Shown: positions 9,316-17,705 of the stretch, one piece after another | How positions within the stretch are numbered: the first letter of the stretch is position 1 | Layout: every line of letters starts with the position of its first letter | NCBI RefSeq assembly: GCF_000820125.1 | Contig: NZ_CDBY01000056.1 | Span: 1 to 46,330 of the forward strand | Length of the DNA: 46,330 nt | Direction: 5' to 3' | Source of the DNA: Aeromonas simiae | GTDB taxonomy: Bacteria; Pseudomonadota; Gammaproteobacteria; Enterobacterales; Aeromonadaceae | Made by a program: the position numbers and the translations under genes | The notes under the pieces: model-generated | Seen by the model: the letters and a program-made list of their open reading frames with translations, nothing else | Told to the model about the DNA's origin: nothing | The model's database searches: none

Positions 9316-9942
9316 TTATTCCGCCAGTAGCTGTTGCAGCAAGTCCTGCTGCGCCAGTTGCTGGTTGGCCAGCGTCAGACGCTGGCTCTCGAGGATGGCG
9401 CGCAGCTGGAATAGGGCGTGCTCGAAATCCTCGTTGATGATGACATAGTCATACTCGTCGTAGTGCACCATTTCGGCGGTGGCCTTGGCCATCCGGCCCG
9501 CAATGACCTCAGCGCTGTCCTGGCCGCGGCCAATCAGACGGCGCTCCAGCTCGGTGCGGCTCGGCGGCAGGATGAAGATGGACTTGGTCGCCATCTGCTC
9601 GCGGATTTGGCGGGCGCCCTGCCAGTCGATGTCGAGAAACACATCGATACCCTTGGCTAGGCTGGCCTCGATGGCGGCGCGGGAGGTGCCGTAGTAGTTG
9701 CCGAACACCTCGGCCCACTCCAGAAAATCACCGTTACCGATCAAGGTCTTGAACTGCTCAACCGGCACAAAGTGGTAATGCTGGCCGTCAACTTCGCCCG
9801 GACGCGGGGCTCGGGTGGTGTGGGAGACCGACACCATCATCTTGCCCGCCGCGTTGTGCTGGGTCAGCAGGGCATTGATCAGGCTGGACTTACCCGCCCC
9901 ACTGGGGGAGGAGATGATATAGAGGGTGCCTTGCTGCGCCAT
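9316..9942 (-). CDS. gmk: Guanylate kinase
   Basis: Phosphorylates GMP to GDP in the cytoplasm with ATP, for nucleotide salvage and GTP supply. It is 208 residues, the usual size. The P-loop is [10 protein letters not shown] near residues 12-21; GMP-binding residues lie in [11 protein letters not shown] and in [12 protein letters not shown]. It heads the gmk-rpoZ-spoT-trmH group on the minus strand. Confidence 0.97.
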   Translation of the reverse strand: MAQQGTLYIISSPSGAGKSSLINALLTQHNAAGKMMVSVSHTTRAPRPGEVDGQHYHFVPVEQFKTLIGNGDFLEWAEVFGNYYGTSRAAIEASLAKGIDVFLDIDWQGARQIREQMATKSIFILPPSRTELERRLIGRGQDSAEVIAGRMAKATAEMVHYDEYDYVIINEDFEHALFQLRAILESQRLTLANQQLAQQDLLQQLLAE

Positions 9943-10080
9943 GGGCTCACCTTGCTCCTGAATGCACTCGAACTGGTTGTAGCAAACCCGGCCGTACTCT
10001 GCCCGCTGGGCGACGGCTCATTGCCTGAGGGCAAACCGGGGATGCAAAAGGGGGCGTGATCTTAGCAGAAGGGGCGGGAT

Positions 10081-10107
10081 AAAAAAATGGCTGGAATCTC
10101 TCCAGCC
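10081..10107 (-). terminator. Rho-independent terminator after the heptosyltransferase gene
   Basis: On the minus strand GGCTGGA-GAGAT-TCCAGCC is followed by ATTTTTTT. It ends transcription from the gene at 10184-11272 before the gmk promoter region. Confidence 0.88.
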
Positions 10108-10183
10108 GCTAAAAGAGTGTGCTTGCTGCGCGAAGTATCATCACGCACCCGCTATGGTGCCCGCTCTCGCGCCACCGCGGCCA

Positions 10184-11272
10184 TCAGGTTATCTCTGAAA
10201 CCTCGTTCGGTTTGGCCGAAACGGCGATGCCATGGTGAGCGCACAGACGGTCAAATGCCTCAATCACCCGCGCGGGTTCAATGCGCTGCATCGCCAAGGG
10301 ATCTTTCACCCGGGTACGCCAGCCCAGTTCGGCCAGCGGCTTGCCGGTCTCAGCCTCGACACACGCCTGATAGACGCTGACGACCCCTTCCGGGCAGTGG
10401 TAGGGGCCGGTGCGCGCCGGATTGTGGTGGGCATAGAGACCGAGCACCAGTGTGCCCGTGATGGTGGCCATGTGGGCCGGCCCGGTGTCGGGAGCCAGCA
10501 CCAGGCTGGCTTCGCCGATCAGTGCCAGCAGCTGCGGCAATCGGGTCTGGCCGACCAGGTTGCCCGGTTGTGTGTGGCAATGCGCTTGAATGTCTCGGGC
10601 CAGATCGCGCTCCAGCTGGGCCGGCCCGCCACACAGGAAGACCTGAAAGCCCCGCTCGGCCGCATGATCGGCAACGGCGGCATACCCCTCGGCAGTCCAG
10701 TTCTTGAAGGCCTTGCTGGCGGCGGCGCAGATGAGCAGAGTCGGTCTGCCTTGCAGCGTCTCACGGGCCCAGGCGCGATCCTGCGGGTCGATCGGCAGGT
10801 GCCAGTCCGGTGTGAGATCCCGCACTCCCAGCTCGCCGGCGAAGGCGAGAAAGCCATCCAGCACATGGGGCGACGCGGGCGAGGGAACCGGGTGGTTGGT
10901 AAACAGCCACTGGCCGTCGTTGGCTCGTTCACGGTCGAAGCCGAGTTTCACGTCCGCCCGAATGCCGAGGGTGGCGATGCTGGCGCGCAGCGCCGCTTGC
11001 AGGTGCAGCAGGGCATCGAAGCGGCGTCCGGCCAGCTGTTGCCATAGCTGGCGATAACCGCGCCAGCCCTGCCCCTTGTCGAAGGGGATGATCTCGACGC
11101 CAGGCAAACCGGCGAACAGGGTGGCCTCCAGCTTACCCACAATCCAGGTGATACGGGTATCCGGCCATTCGCGGCGGATGGCATTGATCAGCGCCAGGGC
11201 ATGACAGCAGTCACCGATAGCGGAGAGGCGCAGGATGCACAGGGAGCGGGGAGGAGTCTGGAACAGCGGCAT
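10184..11272 (-). CDS. opsX: Glycosyltransferase family 9, OpsX-type LPS heptosyltransferase
   Basis: Predicted to transfer the first L-glycero-D-manno-heptose from an ADP-heptose donor to the Kdo of lipid A. The ATG at 11272 gives 362 residues; a TTG four codons upstream is less likely. N-terminal ILRLSAIGDCCHALA is the GT9 acceptor-side motif, and APDTGPAHMA in the C-terminal half is the donor-binding motif. The sequence resembles Haemophilus OpsX more than E. coli WaaC. It is divergent, by about 95 bases, from kdkA; in Haemophilus these two activities work on a single phosphorylated Kdo, which supports the assignment. Confidence 0.85.
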   Translation of the reverse strand: MPLFQTPPRSLCILRLSAIGDCCHALALINAIRREWPDTRITWIVGKLEATLFAGLPGVEIIPFDKGQGWRGYRQLWQQLAGRRFDALLHLQAALRASIATLGIRADVKLGFDRERANDGQWLFTNHPVPSPASPHVLDGFLAFAGELGVRDLTPDWHLPIDPQDRAWARETLQGRPTLLICAAASKAFKNWTAEGYAAVADHAAERGFQVFLCGGPAQLERDLARDIQAHCHTQPGNLVGQTRLPQLLALIGEASLVLAPDTGPAHMATITGTLVLGLYAHHNPARTGPYHCPEGVVSVYQACVEAETGKPLAELGWRTRVKDPLAMQRIEPARVIEAFDRLCAHHGIAVSAKPNEVSEIT

Positions 11273-11367
11273 GATGTGACGCAATCAGGGGAAATGAGAT
11301 GCTGGGCATTATGCAAACTCCCCCGCGGATTGTAAAATTGCGCGGATTCTTCTGACGGAACAACGCG

Positions 11368-12075
11368 ATGCACGTCATCAATCACAACAAGCAGGTCTGC
11401 TGGTATGCCGAGCAGGCCTTTGCCGACCCTCATCCCCGTCTGTTCGACCCCCATTGGTGGCAAGAGCAGAAGGCGGTCGTCGGCTCCTCCCTCGGCCGCG
11501 GAGTGACTTGGTTCGTCAAGCTCGATGGGCGGCATATGGTGCTGCGCCACTACTATCGGGGTGGCATGGTGGGCAAGCTGGTACGTGATCGCTTCTGGTT
11601 CGAGGGGGTGGAGGGCAGCCGGGCCATGGCTGAATTTGCCCTGCTTGAGCAGCTGTGCGCGCGGGATCTGCCAGTCCCCAGGCCTTACGCCGCTCGCATG
11701 AGCAAGAACGGCCCCTTCTACCGAGCCGATATCCTGCTGGAGCGGATCCGTGGCGCCAAGGATCTGGTCGATCTGCTGAAGAAGGGGCCGGTGCCTGATG
11801 CTACTTGGCAGCGTATCGGTCAGGTGATCCGCCGCTTCCACGATGCCGGTGTCTATCACGCCGATCTCAACAGTCACAACATCCTCATCGATCGCGATGA
11901 CAAGGTGTGGCTGATTGACTTCGACAAGGGGGCGATCCGCAGCCCTGGCCCTTGGCAACAGGCCAATCTGGAGCGGCTGCTGCGCTCTTTTAACAAGGAG
12001 TCGGTGCTGCACACCAGCTTCCACTGGGTGCCGGGCAACTGGCAGAGTCTGATGGCCGGTTACCGGGGTGAGTGA
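11368..12075 (+). CDS. kdkA: 3-deoxy-D-manno-octulosonic acid (Kdo) kinase
   Basis: Phosphorylates the single Kdo of lipopolysaccharide at O-4, using ATP at the inner face of the inner membrane. It has 235 residues with a small protein-kinase-like fold: VLRHYYRGG in the N-lobe, the catalytic loop YHADLNSHNILID with Asp166, and the metal-binding LIDFDKG with Asp184. Length and motifs fit the KdkA family well. It is divergent from the opsX-type gene, which uses the product as acceptor, so the two form a functional LPS-core pair. Confidence 0.92.
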   Translation: MHVINHNKQVCWYAEQAFADPHPRLFDPHWWQEQKAVVGSSLGRGVTWFVKLDGRHMVLRHYYRGGMVGKLVRDRFWFEGVEGSRAMAEFALLEQLCARDLPVPRPYAARMSKNGPFYRADILLERIRGAKDLVDLLKKGPVPDATWQRIGQVIRRFHDAGVYHADLNSHNILIDRDDKVWLIDFDKGAIRSPGPWQQANLERLLRSFNKESVLHTSFHWVPGNWQSLMAGYRGE

Positions 12076-12148
12076 GTCCCGTTGCTGGCCGTGGCGGGCA
12101 GTGATAAAACTGGTAGCAGTTCGTCCCTTCTGAGTGTCGAGGTCGGTT

Positions 12149-13012
12149 ATGGAACCACTCCGTTCTCCTGTGATGACCATTACATCGCGCCTCGATGAGG
12201 CCCGGGCACGACAGGCGCTGGCGCTGTTGCAGGCCGGCGTCTGGTGCTGGAGCCCTGAGGCGGGGCTGGAGCGGGATCCCGCCTGTCTTGCCCTGCTCGG
12301 TCTGGAGCAGATGGATGACGATCTCGACTGGCACGGCCGGGTTCACCCGGACGATGGCCAGACGCTGCAAGCCGCCCTGCAAGCCTGTCTGAGCGGTGAG
12401 CGCATGACCTTGCACCTGGAGTACCGCATTTTGCACCATGACGGTCACTATGTGCGGGTCGAGGAGCGGGCCCAGCGTGAAGGCAACGGCAGGGTGTTCG
12501 GTGTGGTGCGCCTGTGCGAGCCGTTCCACTCCCAGCTCGACCCCGATCTTGCCACCGACCCGCTGACCGGGCTCGACAGCCGGGTGCGTTTCGAGCGACG
12601 CCTTGCCGAGCAGCTACAGCGAGGTTCTGCCTTCCCCTTTTGCCTGCTGCGCTTCACCGTCGATCATAAGTCCAAGATCCTGCAACTGTTCGGCGAGGCC
12701 GACTGCGACGCCATGCTGGCCAAGCTGGCCCGCTTGGTGCGCCGCGAGCTGCGCAAGGATGATCCCTTCGCCCGCTGGGATGAGGACTCCTTCATCCTGA
12801 TGCTCTCCGAGACCGACCGGCTGGCCGGGCTGGAGATCGCCGAGCGGCTGCGCATGGAGATCGCCGATGCCAGCCTGCTGCCGGGGCGCCCGGTGACGGT
12901 GAGTTGTGGTCTGGTGCAGCGCCAGGAGGGGGAGCAGCTCGATCACCTGTTGGCGCGTCTGGCCAGCTGCCACGGTCAGGCGCGGCGCGCCTTTAATACG
13001 GTGCTCGGTTAG
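12149..13012 (+). CDS. PAS and degenerate GGDEF domain protein
   Basis: A 287-residue cytoplasmic signalling protein starting at the ATG at 12149 with GAGGT six bases upstream; a GTG at 12134 is less likely. Residues about 20-125 look like a PAS fold of the PAS_3 type (HPDD, then YRILHHDGHYVRVEER). Residues about 130-285 form a GGDEF domain opening DPLTGLDSRVRFE. The active-site GG[DE]EF motif is replaced by WDEDSF (residues 210-215), so diguanylate cyclase activity is probably lost and the protein may act as a sensor or c-di-GMP/GTP-binding effector. It follows kdkA by 73 bases and its 3' end overlaps the converging permease gene by 20 bp. Confidence 0.85.
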   Translation: MEPLRSPVMTITSRLDEARARQALALLQAGVWCWSPEAGLERDPACLALLGLEQMDDDLDWHGRVHPDDGQTLQAALQACLSGERMTLHLEYRILHHDGHYVRVEERAQREGNGRVFGVVRLCEPFHSQLDPDLATDPLTGLDSRVRFERRLAEQLQRGSAFPFCLLRFTVDHKSKILQLFGEADCDAMLAKLARLVRRELRKDDPFARWDEDSFILMLSETDRLAGLEIAERLRMEIADASLLPGRPVTVSCGLVQRQEGEQLDHLLARLASCHGQARRAFNTVLG

Positions 13013-13847
13013 CGGGCCGGCAGACGCGCAGGGAGAGCGCCATCACCGCGCCGCCGAGCAGCAGACGGGTCAGGTCGGTCTCCTTGTTCCACAGCAGCAG
13101 GTTGACGACCAGGCCGGCCGGGATCAGCGCGTTGTTCATGATCGCCAGCACGCCGCTGCTGACCCGGGTCGCCCCCTTATTCCACATGAAGTAACCCAGT
13201 CCCGACGCCCCGACCCCGAGCCACAGCAGTATGCCCCACTGTAGCCCTGTGCTCGGGTAGCGCGGCTCGCCGAGCAGCCACCAGGCGGGCAACGCCACCG
13301 TCAGTGCACCGAGATAGAACCAGCCGAACACCTGATGCTGTGCCGGCGGCGCCGCCTCTCGCTCTATCATCACCTTGTATCCCACCTGGCCGAGGGCGAA
13401 GCAGAGGTTGGCCCCCTGCACCACCAGAAAGCCCAGCAGATAGCTCTCGGTCAGGCCGTCGAAGCGGATCACCGCTGCCCCGGCCACGGCCAGCAGCGCT
13501 CCCCACAGGAAGCGCGGGTTGAAGCGACGCTCCATCAGGTCATAGAGGGCGGTGACGTAGAGCGGGGTGAAGATGGTGAAGATGAGCACCTCGGGCACGC
13601 TGAGCAGCAGGAAGGAGTGGTAGTAGAAGAGGTACATCAGCCCGAGCTGGGTGCCCCCCAGCTCCATCAGCCTGAGGATGAAGCCGGGGCGCAGGCCGCG
13701 CCACGTCAGAAAGGGCAGAAACACCAGGCTGGCCAGTATGATGCGGGTCAGCACCGAGAAGTAAGCATCCACCTGACCGGCCAGATAGACGCCGATCAGG
13801 CTGAAGGAGAAGGCCCAAAGCAGGGTCACGCCGACGAGATAGTTCAT
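12993..13847 (-). CDS. EamA/DMT-family transporter (carboxylate/amino acid/amine type)
   Basis: A 284-residue inner membrane permease with about ten hydrophobic segments in two EamA repeats (roughly residues 1-130 and 140-275). Conserved family features include the first helix LVGVTLLWAFSFSLIGVY and the second-repeat WFYLGALTVALPAWWLL. The substrate cannot be read from the sequence; amino acid or small-metabolite efflux is typical of the family. Its start is 37 bases from the divergent DUF6314 gene. Confidence 0.88.
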   Translation of the reverse strand: MNYLVGVTLLWAFSFSLIGVYLAGQVDAYFSVLTRIILASLVFLPFLTWRGLRPGFILRLMELGGTQLGLMYLFYYHSFLLLSVPEVLIFTIFTPLYVTALYDLMERRFNPRFLWGALLAVAGAAVIRFDGLTESYLLGFLVVQGANLCFALGQVGYKVMIEREAAPPAQHQVFGWFYLGALTVALPAWWLLGEPRYPSTGLQWGILLWLGVGASGLGYFMWNKGATRVSSGVLAIMNNALIPAGLVVNLLLWNKETDLTRLLLGGAVMALSLRVCRPANRAPY

Positions 13848-13884
13848 GAGGATGAGAAGTGTTCAGTTGTAAAGGACGGGCGCC

Positions 13885-14346
13885 ATGATGACCGATAGTG
13901 AGACCGCGATCCACTCCCTGTGGCATCTGCTGTCACAGATCACCGCGTTTACCTTCCAGGCAGGTAATGGGGAGGGGTCGCGCACCGACTGGAATGGCCG
14001 CGCCGCAGGGCAGGTGGTGGTCACTCCCTGGGAGGGGGGGCTGAGCTTTGCCGAAAGCGGGCAGTACACCACCCCTCACGGCCAGCGGCTGGCCATGAGC
14101 AATCGCTACGGCTGGCAGCGCGGCGAGCAGGGTATCCGGCTGTGCCACCTGAGGTTTGGCGCTCCGGTGCCGCTGTTCGAGCTGGTGCCGGTCACGGCCC
14201 GCCGCTGGCAGAGTCGCGAGCCCCACCTGTGCGGCGCCGATCACTACCGGGCCGAGCTGGTACTCACCGAGCAGGGGTTTGATGTGGAATGGGTCATCAC
14301 GGGGCCGCGCAAGAATGAACGTATCGCCTATTGCTACCGGATCTAG
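13885..14346 (+). CDS. DUF6314 family protein
   Basis: A 153-residue soluble protein without a signal peptide. The pattern TDWNGRAAGQVVVTP, then ESGQY, NRYGW, a PHLCGADHY motif and a terminal WVITGPRKNERI fits the DUF6314 family as I remember it. The function is unknown; the conserved His/Cys/Asp residues in the PHLCGADHY segment suggest ligand binding, but this is speculation. It is divergent from the EamA permease with a very short spacer, so shared control is possible. AGGA lies nine bases before the first of two adjacent ATGs. Confidence 0.7.
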   Translation: MMTDSETAIHSLWHLLSQITAFTFQAGNGEGSRTDWNGRAAGQVVVTPWEGGLSFAESGQYTTPHGQRLAMSNRYGWQRGEQGIRLCHLRFGAPVPLFELVPVTARRWQSREPHLCGADHYRAELVLTEQGFDVEWVITGPRKNERIAYCYRI

Positions 14347-14350
14347 GGAA

Positions 14351-14376
14351 CAAAAAAGCCGGTGACGGGCACCGGC
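14351..14376 (-). terminator. Rho-independent terminator for the EamA/small ORF unit
   Basis: On the minus strand GCCGGTG-CCCGT-CACCGGC is followed by TTTTTTG. It lies about 70 bases after the small ORF and also close to the DUF6314 stop on the other strand. Confidence 0.85.
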
Positions 14377-14447
14377 GAGGGGACAAGCGGAGGTTCAATC
14401 CCAAAAGAACAGTGGAGGCTCGGCCTCCAAGCACACAAGGAGGCGGC

Positions 14448-14615
14448 TCAGGCTACCCGGCTCAGGGCGTAGTGCATGATCTCCTGCAGCTTGGCGTCAA
14501 ACAGCCAAGGGAGCAGGGTCATGGCCAGGGCGGCCAGGGCCAGCAGGCGTTGCCGATGTTGGCGGGCGGCGATCAACAGCAGGCCGCCACACAGCGTGGT
14601 TATGAGACCTGACAT
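14448..14615 (-). CDS. Small hydrophobic protein, 55 residues (hypothetical)
   Basis: An ATG at 14615 opens a 55-codon frame that starts 16 bases before the end of the upstream EamA permease gene, which suggests translational coupling. Two hydrophobic stretches are visible (LITTLCGGLLLIA and LLALAALAMTLLPWLF), so it would be a tiny inner membrane protein. A real terminator follows it on the same strand. I do not recognise a family. It could be a helper of the permease, or only an open frame. Confidence 0.5.
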   Translation of the reverse strand: MSGLITTLCGGLLLIAARQHRQRLLALAALAMTLLPWLFDAKLQEIMHYALSRVA

Positions 14616-15496
14616 GGCGCCTCCAGGCGGGCGCGGCGCTGCTGGGCCCACTGGTTCATGGCGACCGAGCCGAGGATCAGCGCCAGCGCGAAGCCGGTGG
14701 TCTGCTGCACCTGCTCGCCGAGAAACAGGGCGCCGAGCAGTACTCCGAACAGGGGCACCAGGTAGTTGCTGAACGAGGCAAAGGTGGGGCCGGCCTTCTG
14801 GATCAGGGCCATGTAGAGGAAGTAGACCAGGCCGGTGCAGAAGATCCCGAGCAGAGCCACGGCGCCGATGGCCCGATGGCTGGGCAGGTGCAGCTGGCCA
14901 AGATCGGCCATGAAGGGGGTGGCGATGAGTAGCTGCACGGCCGAGCAGCATAGGATGTTGCGGGCCACCACCACGGGGTGATCCTTGGCGAAGCGCTTGA
15001 TCATCAGCAGGCCGACGGCGAAGCAGCTGGCGCCAAACAGGATGGCGAGTGCCCCGAGCAGGCCGGCGTTCATCCCCTGGGCGAGCTTGGGCCAGAACAG
15101 CACCACCACCCCGACGAAGCCGAGCAGCACCGAGGCGAGCCCGCTCTTGGTGATCCGTTCACCACTGATCAACAGCGGCGCCATCAGAATGGTGACAAAC
15201 GGGATACACCCCATCACCACGGCGGCGATGGCGCTGTCCACGTACTGTTGGCCCCACGCCACCATGATGAAGGGGAGGGTGGCGTCGAGCAGGGCGATCA
15301 GCATGTAGGTGCGCCACGGCGTGTGCTCGCTTTTCAGTCTGAGCAGCAGGCACAGCAGCGCCAGGGTCAGGGTGCCGCACAGGGCGCGCCCGGCGGCAAC
15401 CAGGATGGGGGCCAGCTCGGCCACCGCCTGATGCATGAAGATGAACTGGGATCCCCACAACAGGCCGATCGCCAGCAGGAGCAGATAACTGCGCAT
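14600..15496 (-). CDS. EamA/DMT-family transporter
   Basis: A 298-residue permease with ten predicted membrane helices in two EamA repeats. The N-terminal LLLLAIGLLWGSQFIFM and the start of the second repeat (LGALAILFGASCFAVG) are typical, and the C-terminus is short and basic. The substrate is unknown. Its start lies 90 bases from a divergent LysR-type regulator gene, a classical arrangement in which the regulator controls the exporter; that relation is inferred. It overlaps the small 55-codon frame downstream. Confidence 0.88.
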   Translation of the reverse strand: MRSYLLLLAIGLLWGSQFIFMHQAVAELAPILVAAGRALCGTLTLALLCLLLRLKSEHTPWRTYMLIALLDATLPFIMVAWGQQYVDSAIAAVVMGCIPFVTILMAPLLISGERITKSGLASVLLGFVGVVVLFWPKLAQGMNAGLLGALAILFGASCFAVGLLMIKRFAKDHPVVVARNILCCSAVQLLIATPFMADLGQLHLPSHRAIGAVALLGIFCTGLVYFLYMALIQKAGPTFASFSNYLVPLFGVLLGALFLGEQVQQTTGFALALILGSVAMNQWAQQRRARLEAPCQVS

Positions 15497-15586
15497 GATT
15501 GGTCTCCAATGAATATCGGGCCGATTCTAGGGAATCTGGTAGTATGTCAAAAATGAATTGTTAGCATTTATCTATGGCTTATTTCG

Positions 15587-16546
15587 ATGGATACCTCCCT
15601 CGCCCGCCTCGATCTGAACCTGCTCGCCGTCTTTGACATCCTGATGCAGGAGCGCAACGTCACTCGCGCCGCCGAGCGGCTGCACCTCTCCCAGTCCACC
15701 GTCAGCCACTCCCTGGGGCGGCTGCGCCAAGCTCTGGGGGATCCCCTGTTTGTGATGACCCGCCGTGAGATGGTGCCGACCGAGCGCGCCAAGGCGCTGG
15801 CCGGCCCGGTGCGCAGCGCGCTGGCATTGCTCGAGCAGGGGCTGCGCCAGGCGGAGGCGTTTGATCCTGCCAGCGCCCAGCGGGTGTTTCGCATCGCTGC
15901 CCCCGGCTCGGTGGAGCACGGCCTGCTACCTGGGGTGGTGGAGCGCTTGTGGCAACGCGCCCCCCACTGCCGGCTCGAGGTGTGCGAGCTGGCCGACAGC
16001 GACTACGAGCGCGAGCTGGAGAAGGGGGAGCTGGATCTGGTGATCGGGTTTGCCGGCGCCAACCACCTCTCGCCACGGCTGTGGCGGGAGGAGTGGTTCT
16101 GCAACCCGCTGGTCTGCCTGTCGCCCCTTGGCAGCGATCTGCCCGAGCGGGTGACCCCGTCAGAGCTGGTGGCGCGCCCCCACATCCACACCTCCAGTTG
16201 GGGCCACAGCCAGGCCATGGTGGATCACTGGCTGGCCGAGCAGGGGGTGAAGCGGGAGCTAGGGGTGCGGGTACCAAGCTTCATGGCGGTGCCGCAACTG
16301 ATGGCCACCGGCCGCTACCTGGTGGTGGTGCCTGAGCTGATCGGTCGCCATTTTTGCCGCTACTACCCGCTGCGCATGCATGCACTGGCCCCGGAGATCC
16401 CCATCGTCTACCTTATGGCCGGCCATCAGCTGACCAACCACGACGGCGCTATCCGCTGGTTCAAGGCGCTGCTGCACGAGCTGGCTCGCGAGCGCTTCGG
16501 CCCCACCCCGTGTACCTGCCACGGCCCGGCGTCTCACCCGAAATAG
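15587..16546 (+). CDS. LysR-family transcriptional regulator
   Basis: A 319-residue regulator. The winged helix-turn-helix is at about residues 8-66 (LNLLAVFDILMQERNVTRAA, then LSQSTVSHSLGRLRQALGDP), and the periplasmic-binding-protein-like effector domain is at about 95-300. The ligand is unknown. It is divergent from the EamA permease at 14600-15496, its probable target, and its last 13 bases overlap the converging trpS gene. The C-terminal tail (CTCHGPASHPK) is Cys-rich and may be dispensable. Confidence 0.9.
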   Translation: MDTSLARLDLNLLAVFDILMQERNVTRAAERLHLSQSTVSHSLGRLRQALGDPLFVMTRREMVPTERAKALAGPVRSALALLEQGLRQAEAFDPASAQRVFRIAAPGSVEHGLLPGVVERLWQRAPHCRLEVCELADSDYERELEKGELDLVIGFAGANHLSPRLWREEWFCNPLVCLSPLGSDLPERVTPSELVARPHIHTSSWGHSQAMVDHWLAEQGVKRELGVRVPSFMAVPQLMATGRYLVVVPELIGRHFCRYYPLRMHALAPEIPIVYLMAGHQLTNHDGAIRWFKALLHELARERFGPTPCTCHGPASHPK

Positions 16547-17538
16547 TCGAGCCCCATCGCCCGCTTCACATCGCCGAGCACGCTGCCGGTCAGCTCGCGG
16601 GCCTGTTCGCTGCCACGGCGCAGCAGTGCCAGCAGCTCTCCCCGCTCGGCCAGGGCCGCCTGGCGCCGCGCCCGCATCGGCGCCAGCAGCGTTTGCAGGC
16701 AGTCGTTGAGGATCTGCTTGCAGCGGGTGTCGCCGAGGCCACCCCGTTGATAGTGGGCCTTGAGATCCGCGACCAAGGCGGGGTCGGGATGGAAGGCATC
16801 GAGATAGGTGAAGACGGTATTGCCCTCGATCCGCCCCGGATCGCTCACCCTCAGGTGGTGGGGGTCGGTATACATGGCGAACACCGCCTGGCGCAGGGCA
16901 TCGGCCTCCATGCCGAGGGTGATGGTATTGCCGAGGGATTTGGACATCTTGGCCTGGCCGTCGATGCCGGGTAACCGCCCCTGGGCGCCGAGTATGGGCT
17001 GGCATTCGGTCAGCACCGGCTGCCCGACCAGGCTGTTGAAGCGGCGCACGATCTCGTTGGTCTGCTCCAGCATCGGCAGCTGATCCTCCCCCACCGGCAC
17101 GTGGCTGGCACGAAACGCCGTGATGTCGGCGGCCTGGCTCACCGGGTAGGTCAGAAAGCCGGCGGGCAAGCTGCGCGCAAACCCCTTTTGCTGGATCTCC
17201 GCCTTCACCGTCGGGTTGCGCTCGAGGCGCGCCACGCTCACCAGATTGAGGTAGTAGGCGGTCAGCTCGGGCAGGGCCGGCAGGGCGCTTTGCAGGCAGA
17301 AGGTGGTGAGGCTTGGGTCCAGCCCGGCGGCCAAGTAGTCGGCCATCACCTCGAGTACGTTGCCGGCCACTTTCTCCGGCTGGTGGCCGTTGTCGGTCAG
17401 GGCCTGCTGATCGGCGATCATCACGAACTGGCGATAGTGGTGCTGGGCCTCGACCCGCTGGCGCAGTGAGCCGACATAGTGGCCGATGTGCAGCGCCCCG
17501 GTGGGGCGGTCGCCGGTGAGGATGGTAGCTTGTTGCAT
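16534..17538 (-). CDS. trpS: Tryptophanyl-tRNA synthetase, Firmicutes-type
   Basis: Class I synthetase that charges tRNA(Trp). It is 334 residues, the usual size. The HIGH motif is in TGALHIGHYVGSL (about residues 13-25) and the KMSKS loop in GQAKMSKSLGNTI. The opening ILTGDRPTGALHIGHY and the block YQRGGLGD resemble the TrpRS of streptococci and clostridia as remembered, rather than the E. coli type, so it may be a second, horizontally acquired copy; the rest of the genome is not visible. A short leader ORF with tandem Trp codons and a terminator hairpin lies upstream, implying control by tryptophan supply. The start has AAGGAG eight bases upstream. It is not linked to dam/rpe/gph as E. coli trpS is. 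Confidence 0.93.
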   Translation of the reverse strand: MQQATILTGDRPTGALHIGHYVGSLRQRVEAQHHYRQFVMIADQQALTDNGHQPEKVAGNVLEVMADYLAAGLDPSLTTFCLQSALPALPELTAYYLNLVSVARLERNPTVKAEIQQKGFARSLPAGFLTYPVSQAADITAFRASHVPVGEDQLPMLEQTNEIVRRFNSLVGQPVLTECQPILGAQGRLPGIDGQAKMSKSLGNTITLGMEADALRQAVFAMYTDPHHLRVSDPGRIEGNTVFTYLDAFHPDPALVADLKAHYQRGGLGDTRCKQILNDCLQTLLAPMRARRQAALAERGELLALLRRGSEQARELTGSVLGDVKRAMGLDYFG

Positions 17539-17588
17539 CTCGTTGCTCCTTGGGGTGACCGGGGCCGGGAGACGAGATCAGACATGAG

Positions 17589-17611
17589 GTGGCTCGCCGC
17601 TCGGCGGCCAC
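17589..17611. repeat. GC-rich hairpin in the trpS leader
   Basis: GTGGCTCGCCG/CGGCGGCCAC forms a stem between the attenuator terminator and the trpS ribosome binding site. On the minus strand no T-run follows. On the plus strand GGGTTTTT follows, so it could also act as a terminator for rightward transcription. Its role is uncertain. Confidence 0.5.
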
Positions 17612-17636
17612 GGGTTTTTCTGCTGGAAAATAGAAA

Positions 17637-17671
17637 TAGAAAAGGGGTGCCGCCTGATTAGAAGCAGCACC
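17637..17671 (-). terminator. Candidate transcription attenuator of trpS
   Basis: On the minus strand GGTGCTGC-TTCTAATCAG-GCGGCACC (8 bp with one G-U pair) is followed by CCTTTTCTATTTCTATTTT. The 5' arm overlaps the second Trp codon of the leader peptide and its following codons, so a ribosome stalled on the Trp codons would cover it and prevent termination. Confidence 0.7.
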
Positions 17672-17705
17672 ACCAAGCAGTGATGGGGAAAATAGTCGTG
17701 TTCAT
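17658..17705 (-). CDS. Trp-rich leader peptide of trpS
   Basis: A 15-codon frame, MNTTIFPITAWWCCF, with two adjacent TGG codons (17673-17675 and 17670-17672) and a TAA inside the loop of the terminator hairpin. It stands 119 bases before trpS, the place expected for an attenuation leader peptide. A weakness is the absence of a clear ribosome binding site before the ATG (CATCATCCATG); an upstream in-frame GTG at 17717 is no better. Tandem Trp codons in a frame this short are very rare by chance. Confidence 0.65.
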   Translation of the reverse strand: MNTTIFPITAWWCCF

